From the NCBI GenBank assembly GCA_963702995.1, contig OY969783.1:1302001-1366000 (forward strand): a stretch of 64,000 nucleotides of DNA. Reading direction: 5' to 3'. A program made the position numbers and the translations under genes. The stretch comes from MFD04580-c1 sp963702995. GTDB lineage: Bacteria > Planctomycetota > Phycisphaerae > Tepidisphaerales > Tepidisphaeraceae. Position 1 is the stretch's first letter; every line of letters starts with the position of its first letter. Below are positions 9,018-18,416 of the stretch, piece by piece. Under the pieces are notes generated by a model, which worked only from the letters and a program-made list of their open reading frames with translations, was not told the DNA's origin and did no database searches.

Positions 9018-10334
9018 ATGACGGTTCCGAGATCGCTGGTCGTCGCGACGCTCACCCCTTCGCCGATCTCGCGCCGCGATGTGGAGCCGGCGGCGATTGC
9101 TCCGTCCCCGACTGCGGCCGCGGTGAGCATCGTTGTTCCGAAGCTCACCGCGCCCGAGCCGATGTATCGCCGCTCGCCTGAGCTGCGTAAGCCGCTGGTC
9201 GAGGCGCGGGGCGGGACGCCCGAGTCGGAAGGGGCGGTCGAGCGCGGCCTGGCGTTCCTTGCCCGCCACCAGGAGCCGGACGGCCGCTTCCCGGCGAGCG
9301 TGGAGGAGGGTCGGGCCGGGCACCGTCCCCGTCGCCCGCACGACATGGCCTGCACCGGGCTGGGGGCGCTGGCGTTCCTCGCCGCGGATCACACCCCCGC
9401 CCGGGAAGGCCCGTACCGCCAGAACATCACGACCGCGCTCGACTGGCTCGTCGCGCAGCAGGGTGAGGACGGCGATCTCCGCGGCCCCAAGGGGATGAGC
9501 GGCGCCGGCGCCGACCGCGGGAACATGTACGACCACGGCATCTGCACGATGGCCCTGGCCGAAGCGGGGTTGATGACCGGCGATCGGCGGTATGTCGATG
9601 CCGCCTATAAGGCGGCCCAGTTCATTGTTGATGGCCAGGACCCCCGCGCCGGCGGCTGGCGATACCTGCCACGCGAAGCCGGCGACACGAGCGTTCTGGG
9701 TTGGCAAGTCCTGGCCCTGCACGACGCCGAGCAACTCGGCTTCCAAACGCCGCCGATCGTCCGGGAACGGGCCCTGCACTTCCTGTCGATCGTCGCCCAG
9801 GGGCACAACCGGATTCTCTCGGGCTACCTGCCCGGCGACGGGACCAAGCCGTCCATGACGGCCGAAGCCCTCTTCTCCCGCATGCTGCTGGGAGAGCCGA
9901 TCTCTGACGCCGCCGCCGAGGAAGTCAGCCGCTACCTGACCGCCGACCTGCCGAACCGGAACAATGCCGATTGGTACTTCTGGTACTACGCGTCGCTCTC
10001 GCTCTCACAGCTTCGCGACGTGAAAGGTCAGGCGGGCACGGCCTGGCAGACCTGGAACGCGCGAACGCGCGACACGCTGGTGGCCCTCCAGAAGCGCGGC
10101 GGGGCCGCCGACGGATCCTGGGCCGGCGGCCGCTATAGCGATCGCGGTCCGATCTTCTCAACGTCCCTCGCCACGCTCACACTCGAGGTCTATTACCGTT
10201 ACCTGCCCTTGCAACCGACCGGTACGCTCCCTCCGCCGCCCGGCGTGGCGACCGGAGCGACCGCCCGCCCCGTCACGCCGGCCCCCCGCCAGGCCGAACG
10301 CCCGACTCCGCGGCCGATGCTCGAGCCGAACTGA
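9018..10334 (+). CDS. Prenyltransferase/squalene-oxidase repeat (alpha/alpha toroid) domain, C-terminal part of the interrupted gene
   Basis: Segment of 438 codons in the same frame as the two preceding ones. After about 50 residues of linker it enters a terpenoid-cyclase-type helical repeat domain: ESEGAVERGLAFLARHQEPD, ALDWLVAQQGEDGDL, YDHGICTMALAEAG, TSVLGWQVLALHDA and DTLVALQKRGGAADGSWAGG. I see no DXDD motif of squalene-hopene cyclases, so catalysis is doubtful and a binding or structural role is more likely. The ATG at 9018 is probably not a true start, because linker coding can be followed upstream in other frames. The whole gene would encode roughly 1700 residues: propeller, two helices, long linker and helical toroid. 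Confidence 0.75.
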   Translation: MTVPRSLVVATLTPSPISRRDVEPAAIAPSPTAAAVSIVVPKLTAPEPMYRRSPELRKPLVEARGGTPESEGAVERGLAFLARHQEPDGRFPASVEEGRAGHRPRRPHDMACTGLGALAFLAADHTPAREGPYRQNITTALDWLVAQQGEDGDLRGPKGMSGAGADRGNMYDHGICTMALAEAGLMTGDRRYVDAAYKAAQFIVDGQDPRAGGWRYLPREAGDTSVLGWQVLALHDAEQLGFQTPPIVRERALHFLSIVAQGHNRILSGYLPGDGTKPSMTAEALFSRMLLGEPISDAAAEEVSRYLTADLPNRNNADWYFWYYASLSLSQLRDVKGQAGTAWQTWNARTRDTLVALQKRGGAADGSWAGGRYSDRGPIFSTSLATLTLEVYYRYLPLQPTGTLPPPPGVATGATARPVTPAPRQAERPTPRPMLEPN

Positions 10335-10536
10335 GCGGCAGCCTCTCGACCGGAAAGCCTCGCCCACAAGGAAAATGTATTGATGGTCTGCCGGCTCCCT
10401 TCTAAAGTGCTCGCTCGCGGGCCCGCCACTTCCAGCGTCGGCTTCGTTGGCCGTTGAAAAACGATTCAAGCTTGCGATTGTCTCTGCAAAGTGTCGTCCG
10501 CCGACCTTGTGCCCCGCCACCCTCACGGAGCTTCTC

Positions 10537-11574
10537 ATGCGCATGATCTTGCTTGCCGCGTCGATTGGGATTGTGTCGGTCATGACAACGGCGCTGCTCG
10601 CCGAGACAAAGCCGGACGCGAGCGGCGCTTACGCCGTCAGTTCCACAATGAAGATCGGCGGCGAGGGGCGATGGGACTATCTCAGCGTGGGCGACAATCA
10701 CCTGCTGTACGTGACGCGGACGACCCATACCCAGGTGATTGACCCGGCCACGGGGAAAGTTGTCGCCGACATCGCGGGGGGTGGCGGGCTGCACGGGATG
10801 GCGCTGGTGCCATCCATCGGCCGCGGCTTCGTCACGGACGGAAAAGATGCCAAGCTGCTCGTGATCGACCTGAAGGCCAACACGGTGCTCGGCAAGATCG
10901 ACGCTGCCGACGATGCCGACGGCATCATCTACGACGCCGGAAGTGACCGCGTCCTCGTGAGCTGCGGCGACGCCGGGCAGCTCCTCGTGCTCGACCCGCA
11001 CGCCGAGCCAAGCACGGCGAAGGTCGAAAAGGTGGATCTTGGGGGCAAGCCGGAGTTCCTGGCGGCCGACGGAAAGGGGCGCGCGTACGTCTGCATCAAC
11101 GACAAGAACCTGATCGCGGTGATCGACCTCAAAACGTTGAAGGTTGTCGATCGCTGGGCTTGCGGAACGGGCACCGAACCGACCGGTCTGGCCATCGACC
11201 CGAAAGGCGGCCGCCTGTTCGTCGGCTGCCATAACCAGAAACTGGTCATCATGAGCACGGCCGACGGCAAAGCGCTCGGCGAGCTTCCGATCGGCAAGGG
11301 GAACGACGCCTGCGCGTTCGACCCGGGCACTGGCGACGCGTTCGCCAGTTGCGGCGACGGGACGACGACCATCGCCCACGAAGCATCGACCGGCCAGTTC
11401 GCCGTCAAGCAGGTGATTCAGACCCGCCCGGGCGCCCGGACGCTGGCGATCGATCCGATGACCCACGCTTTGTACCTGCCGACGGCCGACCTTGCCCCGG
11501 CCGAAGCCGGCAAGCGCCCGGCCCCGTTGCCCAACACGTTCTCGATCGTTGTCGTGACGGCCGCGTCGCGATAA
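10537..11574 (+). CDS. Secreted YVTN-type beta-propeller protein
   Basis: A protein of about 345 residues with a cleavable signal peptide (MRMILLAASIGIVSVMTTALLA) followed by about six or seven YVTN/NHL-like blades, recognisable from repeats such as VIDPATGKVVADIAGGG, LLVIDLKANTVLGKI, IAVIDLKTLKVVDRW and IDPKGGRLFVGCHNQKL. The start at 10537 is supported by GGAG 6 bases upstream; the longer in-frame start at 10447 would bury the signal peptide. Such proteins are periplasmic or secreted scaffolds of unknown ligand. A perfect 9-bp stem hairpin at 11703-11727 is a plausible terminator. It is complete and undamaged. Confidence 0.88.
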   Translation: MRMILLAASIGIVSVMTTALLAETKPDASGAYAVSSTMKIGGEGRWDYLSVGDNHLLYVTRTTHTQVIDPATGKVVADIAGGGGLHGMALVPSIGRGFVTDGKDAKLLVIDLKANTVLGKIDAADDADGIIYDAGSDRVLVSCGDAGQLLVLDPHAEPSTAKVEKVDLGGKPEFLAADGKGRAYVCINDKNLIAVIDLKTLKVVDRWACGTGTEPTGLAIDPKGGRLFVGCHNQKLVIMSTADGKALGELPIGKGNDACAFDPGTGDAFASCGDGTTTIAHEASTGQFAVKQVIQTRPGARTLAIDPMTHALYLPTADLAPAEAGKRPAPLPNTFSIVVVTAASR

Positions 11575-11702
11575 CGCGCTGGCGGCTCCGCGAGTCGGTG
11601 CGGTTTCGAGGCACGAAGCAGCACCGATGAGCCCGCCGACGACGGGTTTGTTGACCGGGTCCCGACTTACCGCCGCGCCACGACCTTCCCACCCTCTGCC
11701 AA

Positions 11703-11727
11703 GAGCCCCGGACGCCCGCCGGGGCTC
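11703..11727 (+). terminator. GC-rich terminator-like hairpin
   Basis: GAGCCCCGG (11703-11711) and CCGGGGCTC (11719-11727) form a perfect 9-bp stem with a 7-base loop, 128 bases after the YVTN gene stop. No clear U-tract follows. Confidence 0.45.
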
Positions 11728-12155
11728 GCTGGCGCTACTTCCGGTGCATTCCTCACATTCCGAAAGGTCGCTTCAGTCCCCCGCACGCGGCCCGCGCCGA
11801 AGATAGGAAGAGGCCGCGTACGGATGAGCCCGTGTTTCTACGCTGTAAAGTAAATGAGGGGGCACCGTCCTTCTAAACAAGCTCGACTTCGAGATTGAGT
11901 CAAATTCGAGGTTGCGAACAGTTTAGATGAACGAAATGACTGCTAAACATTTCTTTCGAATGCAAACCTGTACACCTTTGCCGGTGTACGGAGTCGGTAG
12001 TATGCTCGGTGTGTCGCTCGGGAGGGCGAGACTGTTGGATTCAGCGCCCCGTATCCCGCTCCCACTTTGAAACCACCCCGGATCGCTTAGGTTGCCTCCG
12101 CGCAGCCCATGGGTGCTTCACCCGCGATCCGCGGTCGATTGCCTCGGAGACCTCT
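11728..12155. other. AT-richer intergenic region with a small palindrome, probable promoter area
   Basis: No convincing coding sequence. About 11830-12000 is markedly richer in A/T than its surroundings, as expected of a promoter region for the LEPR-XLL gene starting at 12156. It contains a perfect interrupted palindrome, GTACACC-TTTGCC-GGTGTAC (11970-11989), which could be an operator. Assignment is by position only. Confidence 0.4.
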
Positions 12156-14429
12156 ATGAACGAATCGATGGGTCGCAAGTCGTCGGCCGCGAAGAACCGC
12201 GATATGGCTCGGCCGCTTGGTGGCGCAGTGGTCGGCGCGGCTCGCAGGGCGACCGTGGCGATGATCGAGTCATTGGAGGGGCGCCAGATGCTGTCCGGCA
12301 CGCCCGTGCTGACGGTCCAGAACCTCGATGTGCTGCCGGGCAACGAACGGATGATCTTCAACCGCATCCAGCGACAGCCCCCGTCGGTCGTCACCAACGC
12401 CGACGGGACGATGTACCAGCCGCCGAACAACGTGGTGCATGACAAGGGCACGCTGCGGCTGTCCAACACCGGCACCGCGCCGCTCGTCGTCAGCGGCATG
12501 GCGATCAACGGGCCGTGGACGGTTTCCGGCGCCACCTCGTTCACGATTCAGCCTGGCGCGTTCCATGACGTCCCGGTCACGTTCGTCGCGCAGAAGGAGC
12601 CCGCGCACTCGTATAACGAAACGAACGCGTCCTTCAACCCGAATCAGGGCGGCGCCTACATCGGGTCGCTGACCGTCAATACCAACGACCCAAACAACGC
12701 ACACTATGTGGAGCAGCTTGCAGGGTGGTGGCAGTTCCAGTCCGAGGCCTCGGAAGAGCCGAGCCTGCAGAGCACGATCAACCTGATCTATAACTACAAG
12801 ACCGACATCTCACCGACGCTGGTCAACCAGCTGACCGAGGCGAACAACACCAAGAACGTTTTCGGCGAAGAGATCGCCAGCGCGTACTGGAAGGCCGCCA
12901 ACCCCAGCCAGCCGGTCTTCGTGCAGTCGATCGCCTCGTTCCATGCCCAGGGCAAGCCGGTGGTACTTGAATGGACCAAACAGGGTGCACGCACCGGGCC
13001 GAAGCTGTTTACGACGTCGTCGCTCGAGGGGCAGAGCTTCCTCCCTCACCAGGAAACGAACCCGACCGCGCTGGCGGCCGCCAGCTTCTCACCCGGGACG
13101 TCGCCGTTCGGCTTTGCCATCGACTACGAGCACTCGGATGACGCGCTGAACCAGCAGGGCGGCGGCCAGCACCACGTCCGATTCTTCCCGGTGCGCGATC
13201 ACACCGGCGCCCTGGTCCCCAATGCCTATTTCATGTGCCTGGACTACAGCGCCGGGCTCGGCGCGGTCGATGAAAACTTCGACTTCCAGGACCAGGTCTA
13301 CGTGGTTGGCAACGTCAAGGCCGCCAACGGGCTTGTCCCCAGCCCGACGGCCACGCCCACCCCAACGCCTACGCCGACTCCGACTCCGACTCCGACCCCC
13401 ACGCCGACGCCGACTCCAACGCCGACCCCGACGGGCACCGCGACGTCGTACCTCATCAACGCCGGCGGCTCCGCGTACACCGATCACGCCGGCAACAAGT
13501 GGGCGGCCGACGAGTTCTTCAGCGGCGGCAGCGCGACGACCACCCCCTACCCAGTCCCGAACACGCCCGACGGCGTCGTCTTCTATGACCGTCGGACCGG
13601 CTCCAACTTCAGCTACAACCTTCCGATGGCGAACGGGAACTACACGGTGAAGCTCTTCTTCACCGACCCGACCTACTCCGCCAAGGGGCAGCGCGTCTTC
13701 ACGGTCAGCGCCCAGGGCCTGGTCGCCTTGAACAATTTCGACATCATCGGCTCCTTTGGCGGCAAGGCGCCGATCTCCCGCGTGATCAGCACCAGCGTCA
13801 CCAACGGTATCCTGAACCTCAACTTCACGTCGTCCGTCGCCGTTGCGACGGTTTCCGGCATTGAAGTCGTCCCGGCTGGCAAGCCAACCATCCCGACGCC
13901 GACCCCCACGCCAACGCCGACTCCCACGCCGACTCCGACGCCGACCCCCACGCCCACGCCCACGCCGACCCCAACGCCGACGTCGAGCACGGTCTACCTG
14001 ATCAACTCCGGCGGCACAGCGCCTTATACCGACCATAACGGCCACACCTGGGCGGCCGACGAACTCTTCTCCGGCGGCACCGTATCCGATCAGGCGTACA
14101 ACGTCCCGGGGACACAGGATGGCCTGGTCTTCTACGACCGGCGCACGGGCAGCCAGTTCAACTACAACCTGCCGGTCGCCAATGGGAACTACACCGTCCT
14201 GCTCTTCTTCGCCGACCCGATCTACTCGGCGGCCGGGCAGCGGGTGTTCAACGTGACGGCAAACGGGCAGGCTGAATTGACCAACTTCGACATCATCGGC
14301 TCCGGTGGCGGCCGCAAGCCGATCGGCAGGGTCTTCAACCTGACCGTCACCAACGGGGTAATCGATCTAGGCTTCACCGGCATTACCGGGGCTGCCACGA
14401 TCTCGGGGATCCAGGTCGTGAAGCAGTAA
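12156..14429 (+). CDS. LEPR-XLL surface protein with choice-of-anchor-D-like and two malectin-like domains
   Basis: A secreted protein of about 757 residues. The start at 12156 is supported by GGAGA just upstream. A basic leader leads to the motif IESLEGRQMLSG (about residue 38), the planctomycete LEPR-XLL-type export signature. Next comes a domain resembling choice-of-anchor D/ASH (GTLRLSNTGTAPLVVSGMAI), then a region of unknown fold. Two malectin-like carbohydrate-binding domains follow (each with LINAGGSAYTDHAG or similar, FYDRRTGSNFSYNLP, FDIIG and GIEVV), joined by Thr-Pro repeats. It is likely a cell-surface or extracellular glycan-binding protein. The domains are near-duplicates of those in the next gene, pointing to recent duplication. 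Confidence 0.85.
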   Translation: MNESMGRKSSAAKNRDMARPLGGAVVGAARRATVAMIESLEGRQMLSGTPVLTVQNLDVLPGNERMIFNRIQRQPPSVVTNADGTMYQPPNNVVHDKGTLRLSNTGTAPLVVSGMAINGPWTVSGATSFTIQPGAFHDVPVTFVAQKEPAHSYNETNASFNPNQGGAYIGSLTVNTNDPNNAHYVEQLAGWWQFQSEASEEPSLQSTINLIYNYKTDISPTLVNQLTEANNTKNVFGEEIASAYWKAANPSQPVFVQSIASFHAQGKPVVLEWTKQGARTGPKLFTTSSLEGQSFLPHQETNPTALAAASFSPGTSPFGFAIDYEHSDDALNQQGGGQHHVRFFPVRDHTGALVPNAYFMCLDYSAGLGAVDENFDFQDQVYVVGNVKAANGLVPSPTATPTPTPTPTPTPTPTPTPTPTPTPTPTGTATSYLINAGGSAYTDHAGNKWAADEFFSGGSATTTPYPVPNTPDGVVFYDRRTGSNFSYNLPMANGNYTVKLFFTDPTYSAKGQRVFTVSAQGLVALNNFDIIGSFGGKAPISRVISTSVTNGILNLNFTSSVAVATVSGIEVVPAGKPTIPTPTPTPTPTPTPTPTPTPTPTPTPTPTPTSSTVYLINSGGTAPYTDHNGHTWAADELFSGGTVSDQAYNVPGTQDGLVFYDRRTGSQFNYNLPVANGNYTVLLFFADPIYSAAGQRVFNVTANGQAELTNFDIIGSGGGRKPIGRVFNLTVTNGVIDLGFTGITGAATISGIQVVKQ
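13350..13437 (+). repeat. Thr-Pro-coding microsatellite
   Basis: Imperfect tandem repeat of ACNCCN/CCGACN units encoding about 14 Thr-Pro dipeptides, the linker before the first malectin-like domain. The same type of repeat recurs at 13895-13980, 16488-16527 and 16981-17055. Confidence 0.8.
13895..13980 (+). repeat. Thr-Pro-coding microsatellite
   Basis: Second (ACNCCN)n array, the linker between the two malectin-like domains of the same protein. Variable third bases show selection for the dipeptide rather than simple slippage. Confidence 0.8.
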
Positions 14430-14630
14430 CTTGCCGGATCAAGAAATCCGGGCAAACTCTGGACGATCGCCCCGGCGTTCACCGTCGAGGCGATCGTCCT
14501 GAACGTTTTGTCGAAGGTGCGGCCGAATGGGCGTTCACCCGAAGCTGTGAAGGACGCACGTCCTTCGCCGCTGAACGCGAATAGCGGCCAGTAGCTGCCG
14601 CGTGGGTAGTAGCGTTCTCTTGAAACGGAG

Positions 14631-17499
14631 ATGACTGTGGGATCGACAACCCTATTGGGCAAGCAGATAGTGCGCGTTGGGCGAAACGCCGGCGGAAAAT
14701 TGCTCGGGCGGAGCGTCGCCGGCCGCACAGATCAGGCAGGCGAGCCACCCGTCATCATGGAACGCCTCGAGGGGCGAGTCTTTCTGTCATCTTCGCCGGC
14801 TTTGCATCACGACGCCGCCCATCCCGCGGTCGTGGCGGCCGCTGCCACGTCGCCTTCGATTAAGAAGATCACTCCCGCCAGCGGCGCCACCAACGTCGCC
14901 GTCAACGCGTATGTCGGCGCGACGCTCAACCTCCCCAATTCCGGTCTGGACGCGAACACGATCAACGCGTCGAACGTCTACCTTGTTCAGTCAAGCACCG
15001 CGCGCGGGTCTCGGCGGCCGTCAACACGTCTGGCGCAGGCGACACGCTCATTCTCCAGCCGCTGAACCTGCTTCACACCAACACCCGCTACACTTTCGTC
15101 GCAACCAGTGGCGTAAAAGACACGACCGGCGCTTCGCTCACACCGTATACGATCAGCTTTACGACGGGGACGTCGGGCGTCCCGACGAACACGTCGGTCG
15201 CATTCCAGAAGGTCGCCCTTCCGACTACGGCCGGCTACAACTTCACCTGTGCGAAGGTCGGCCCTGACCACCGGCTCTATGCCAGCACGGAAGAGGGGTT
15301 GATCCTTCGCTACACGATCAACAGTGACGGCACGCTGGGCAATCCGCAGTCCATCACGTCTCTACAGGGCTTTGAGGGCGGCCGGCGGCTGATCACCGGG
15401 TTCGCATTCGACCCCTCGTTCGTCGCCAACCCGGCCGCACCGATGCTCTGGGTCAGCAACAGCTATTACGCGTTCAACGGAGCTGTTGACTTCACCGGGA
15501 AGTTGACGGTCATGAGCGGCGCGAACCTGACGACCGTCCGCGACGCGGTCGTCAACCTTCCCCGGTCTTATCGAGATCACTCCACCGAAGTGCCGACGTT
15601 TGGGCCCGACGGAGCGATTTATTTCTGTCAGGGGAGCAGCACCTCGTTTGGCGCGCCGGACCCGGTCTGGGGGAATGTGCCGGAGCACCTTCTGACGGCC
15701 GCCATCCTCCGCGTAGATCCGTCGCTGCTGCCCACCAACCACCCGCTGGACGTGAAGACACCGGATGCCGGCGGTAGCTACGACCCCTTCGCCGCGGGCG
15801 CGCCGCTCACGATCTACGCGACCGGCGTCCGGAATGCTTTCAGCCTGCTCTGGACGCAGGATGGGACGCTCTACGCCCCCAACAACGGCTCCTCCGCCGG
15901 CGGCAACACCCCCGCCTTCAGCTCCAGTAACTCCAAGCAGATCAACGGCAACCGCATCGACACCGGAGCGCCTATTCCGGGCCAAACGTGCCCGGGCTCA
16001 AAAACGTAACGACCAACGAAGAAGACTACCTCTTCAAGATCGTCCAGGGCGGCTACTACGGCCACCCGAACCCAACGCGGGGCGAGTATGTCCTCGACGG
16101 CGGGAACCCCGGCGGGTCAACCGGCCGGACCGACATCTTCTCCAACTACCCCGTCGGCACCAGGCCGGACGTCAATTACCGGGGCTACGTCTACGACCTC
16201 GGGACCTTCCCCTCGCCCGACGGCATTCTGGAATACTCGGGCAACGCCTTCGGCGGAAAGCTCAACGGCAAGCTGCTTGTCGCGAACTACTCGGCCGGCG
16301 GGAACATTGTCGCCCTGACGCGGGGCGCGAACGGCAGCATCACGTCCCTCGACTCCGGCATCGCCGGGTTCTCCGGCTTCGACAACGCGCTGACGATAAC
16401 GGAAGACAAGACCACGGGGTCGGTCTACATCGTGGAACTCGGCGCGAAGCACATTACGCTTCTCACGCCCACATCAGCCACGTCGCCAACACCCACACCA
16501 ACTCCGACGCCCACGCCAACGCCTTCAAACACCACCACCAGCTATCTGATCAACGCCGGTGGCAGCACCGCGTACACCGACAGCAACAAGCACGTCTGGT
16601 CGGCCGACGAGCTGTTCACCGGGGGCACCGTCTCCAACAACGCCTACAACGTCCCGAACACCACCGACGACGTCGTCTTCTACGACCGCCGCACGGGCAG
16701 CCAGTTCAGCTATGACCTGCCGCTCGCCAACGGGACGTATACCGTCAATCTCTTCTTCGTGGACCCGATCTACACGGCGGCCGGTCAGCGTGTCTTCAAC
16801 GTCTCGGCCCAGGGGCAGACGGTCCTCAATAACTTCGACATCATCGGCGCCGGCGGCGGCGGCGCCCCCGTCGGCCGCACGTTCAACGTCACCGTCTCCA
16901 ACAATACGCTCGACCTCACGTTCACCGGCGTCACGAACCCCGCCACCCTCTCGGGGATTCAAGTCGTCCCGGCGGGAAAGACCCCGACCCCGACCCCAAC
17001 GCCCACCCCCACTCCGACTCCGACTCCAACGCCCACTCCGACGCCGACGCCTACTTACAAGACCGTCTATCTGATCAACTCAGGCGGGCCGACGGCGTAC
17101 GCCGATCACAACGGCCACACCTGGGCGGCCGACGAGCTGTTCACCGGCGGCACCGCCACGACCACGCCTTACGCCGTCCCCGGCACCTCCGACGGCGTCG
17201 TCTTCTACGACCGTCGCACGGGGAGCAACTTCAGTTACGCCCTGCCGGTGGCGAACGGGACGTACACCGTCCAACTCTTCTTCGCCGACCCGATTTACTC
17301 CACCGCCGGCCAGCGCGTCTTCAACGTCGCGGCGAACGGCCAGGCCGAGTTGACGAACTTCGACATCGTCGCCGCCGGCGGCGGCCGCAAGCCCATCTCC
17401 CGGCTGTTCCAGGTCAACGTCACCAACGGCACCATCAACCTCGACTTCACCGGCGTCACCGGCCTGGCGACGCTATCGGGGATCCAGGTGGTGCAGTAG
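14631..17499 (+). pseudogene. LEPR-XLL glucose/sorbosone-dehydrogenase-like protein with two malectin-like domains, frame broken twice
   Basis: One secreted protein of about 955 residues in three frames. 14631 to about 15000 encodes the leader, the signature MERLEGRVFLSS and an Ig-like segment (ITPASGATNVAVNAYVGATL). From about 15000 to 15980 the next frame encodes a PQQ sugar-dehydrogenase-like propeller (LYASTEEGLILRYTINSDG, LITGFAFDPSF, GVRNAFSLLW). From about 15985 the third frame encodes its end (EEDYLFKIVQGGYYGHPNP), Thr-Pro linkers and two malectin-like domains. Each step needs one extra base, near 15000 (CGCGCGGG) and near 15980 (CCGGGCC), so sequencing error is likely. The start may be the GTG at 14637, because GGAG abuts the ATG at 14631 with no spacer. 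Probable surface carbohydrate-acting or -binding protein. Confidence 0.8.
16981..17055 (+). repeat. Thr-Pro-coding microsatellite
   Basis: (ACNCCN)n array encoding the Thr-Pro linker between the last two malectin-like domains. A shorter array at 16488-16527 precedes the first of them. Confidence 0.75.
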
Positions 17500-17646
17500 A
17501 AGTGAATTGAATAAGCAATACGGGTTCGCGCGTGCCGCCGGAGCGTTCGCCCGTGTTGTTGCCGTTCGCGCACAGAGCCCGCCGGCGAGGGCACGGTCGG
17601 CGCGTCGGCCAGAGTCACAGCGCACGCGCGATCCTGAAGGGCTTGC

Positions 17647-17799
17647 TAAGTACGAACGACGACTGATCCATTACAGTGTCTGACACGTGTCAGACATCGA
17701 AAAACCCGGTTATCGCACGGACAACCGGCCTTTTCGCTCGTTTTGGCACGTGAGCGTCCAGTTGGCCGGCAATAACGTTTCTTTTTGCGGTGCTACTTA
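17647..17799 (+). mobile_element. MITE-like element A, copy 1, with TA target duplication
   Basis: A 149-bp non-coding element (17649-17797) flanked by TA on both sides, with short terminal inverted repeats (AGTAC at one end, AGTAG/CTACT type at the other). It carries a perfect 20-bp palindrome, TGTCTGACACGTGTCAGACA, at 17677-17696. A second copy in the opposite orientation lies at 36101-36250, with about 11 differences over 150 bases. The right TA sits in the stop codon of the STAS gene: without the insertion the stop would read TAG, with it TAA. TA duplication suggests mobilisation by an IS630/Tc1-type transposase not encoded here (inference). Confidence 0.8.
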
Positions 17800-18165
17800 G
17801 CTGCGCACGCTACTCAGCGCGTCCGCCTGGGTTGGCTGGATCTTGAGGAGCTTGTCGAGGCGGGTGATCTTCAGGAGTTGGAGGAGCTGGGGGCCGACGC
17901 CGCAAAGGGTCAGCGTGCTGCCGGGGACGCGCGAGAGCTTTTTGTTCAACGTCAGGATGATCCCGATGGCCTGGCTGGAGAGGTAACGGACCTTCGTGCA
18001 GTCGAGCAACAGGTGGACGGCGCCGCCTTGGGGAATGGGGCGGTCTACGATCTCATAGAGGCCCTGGCCGATCCGTTCCAGGTCCGGGGCGTGGGTCAAC
18101 GATTCGGTTTCGAATTCCACGACCGTGTATGGCGGCGCCTGATGCACGCTGAAAAACGGGTTCAT
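17797..18165 (-). CDS. STAS-domain anti-sigma-factor antagonist-like protein
   Basis: A cytoplasmic single-domain protein of 122 residues. The STAS fold is recognisable from the beta strand AVHLLLDCTKVRYLSSQAIG followed by a helix (ILTLNKKLSRVPG) and the strand STLTLCGVGPQLLQLLKI. The serine pair in YLSSQAIG is at the usual phosphorylation site of SpoIIAA/RsbV-type antagonists. The kinase and anti-sigma partners are not in this window. It reads in the same direction as lon but is 250 bases downstream of it, with a hairpin repeat between. Its stop codon lies within the target duplication of a MITE-like element. The gene is complete. Confidence 0.87.
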   Translation of the reverse strand: MNPFFSVHQAPPYTVVEFETESLTHAPDLERIGQGLYEIVDRPIPQGGAVHLLLDCTKVRYLSSQAIGIILTLNKKLSRVPGSTLTLCGVGPQLLQLLKITRLDKLLKIQPTQADALSSVRS

Positions 18166-18315
18166 GTCGTTGCCCGGAAAAGGTCCGCGGGGGTTGCTCG
18201 CGGATAACTATATCGCCCGGCGGCCGCCCGGTCGATCCGCGAGCGGCCTCAGCGCGGGCGTGGCCGCCAAACGTGCGGCCGCCTGAACAGCGCGGGAAGC
18301 CATCGGGCACTCGCC

Positions 18316-18375
18316 GGGAACGCCGACGCCCCCGTCGGCCTTTCGCTCAGAGCCGCCGAGGACGTCGGCGTTCCC
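18316..18375. repeat. Hairpin repeat between lon and the STAS gene
   Basis: GGGAACGCCGACG...GTCGGC (18316-18339) pairs with GCCGAGGACGTCGGCGTTCCC (18355-18375). It is related to the repeat at 4949-5005. Its position 42 bases after the lon stop suggests a transcription terminator. Confidence 0.6.
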
Positions 18376-18416
18376 AGGTCCCTGGCCTGAAGCCGCCAAT
18401 AGAGACGGCGACGCCC

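Noticed and set aside
13350..17055. Repeated CCGACNCC arrays considered as CRISPR
   Set aside because: They are contiguous Thr-Pro codons inside reading frames, without regular spacers.
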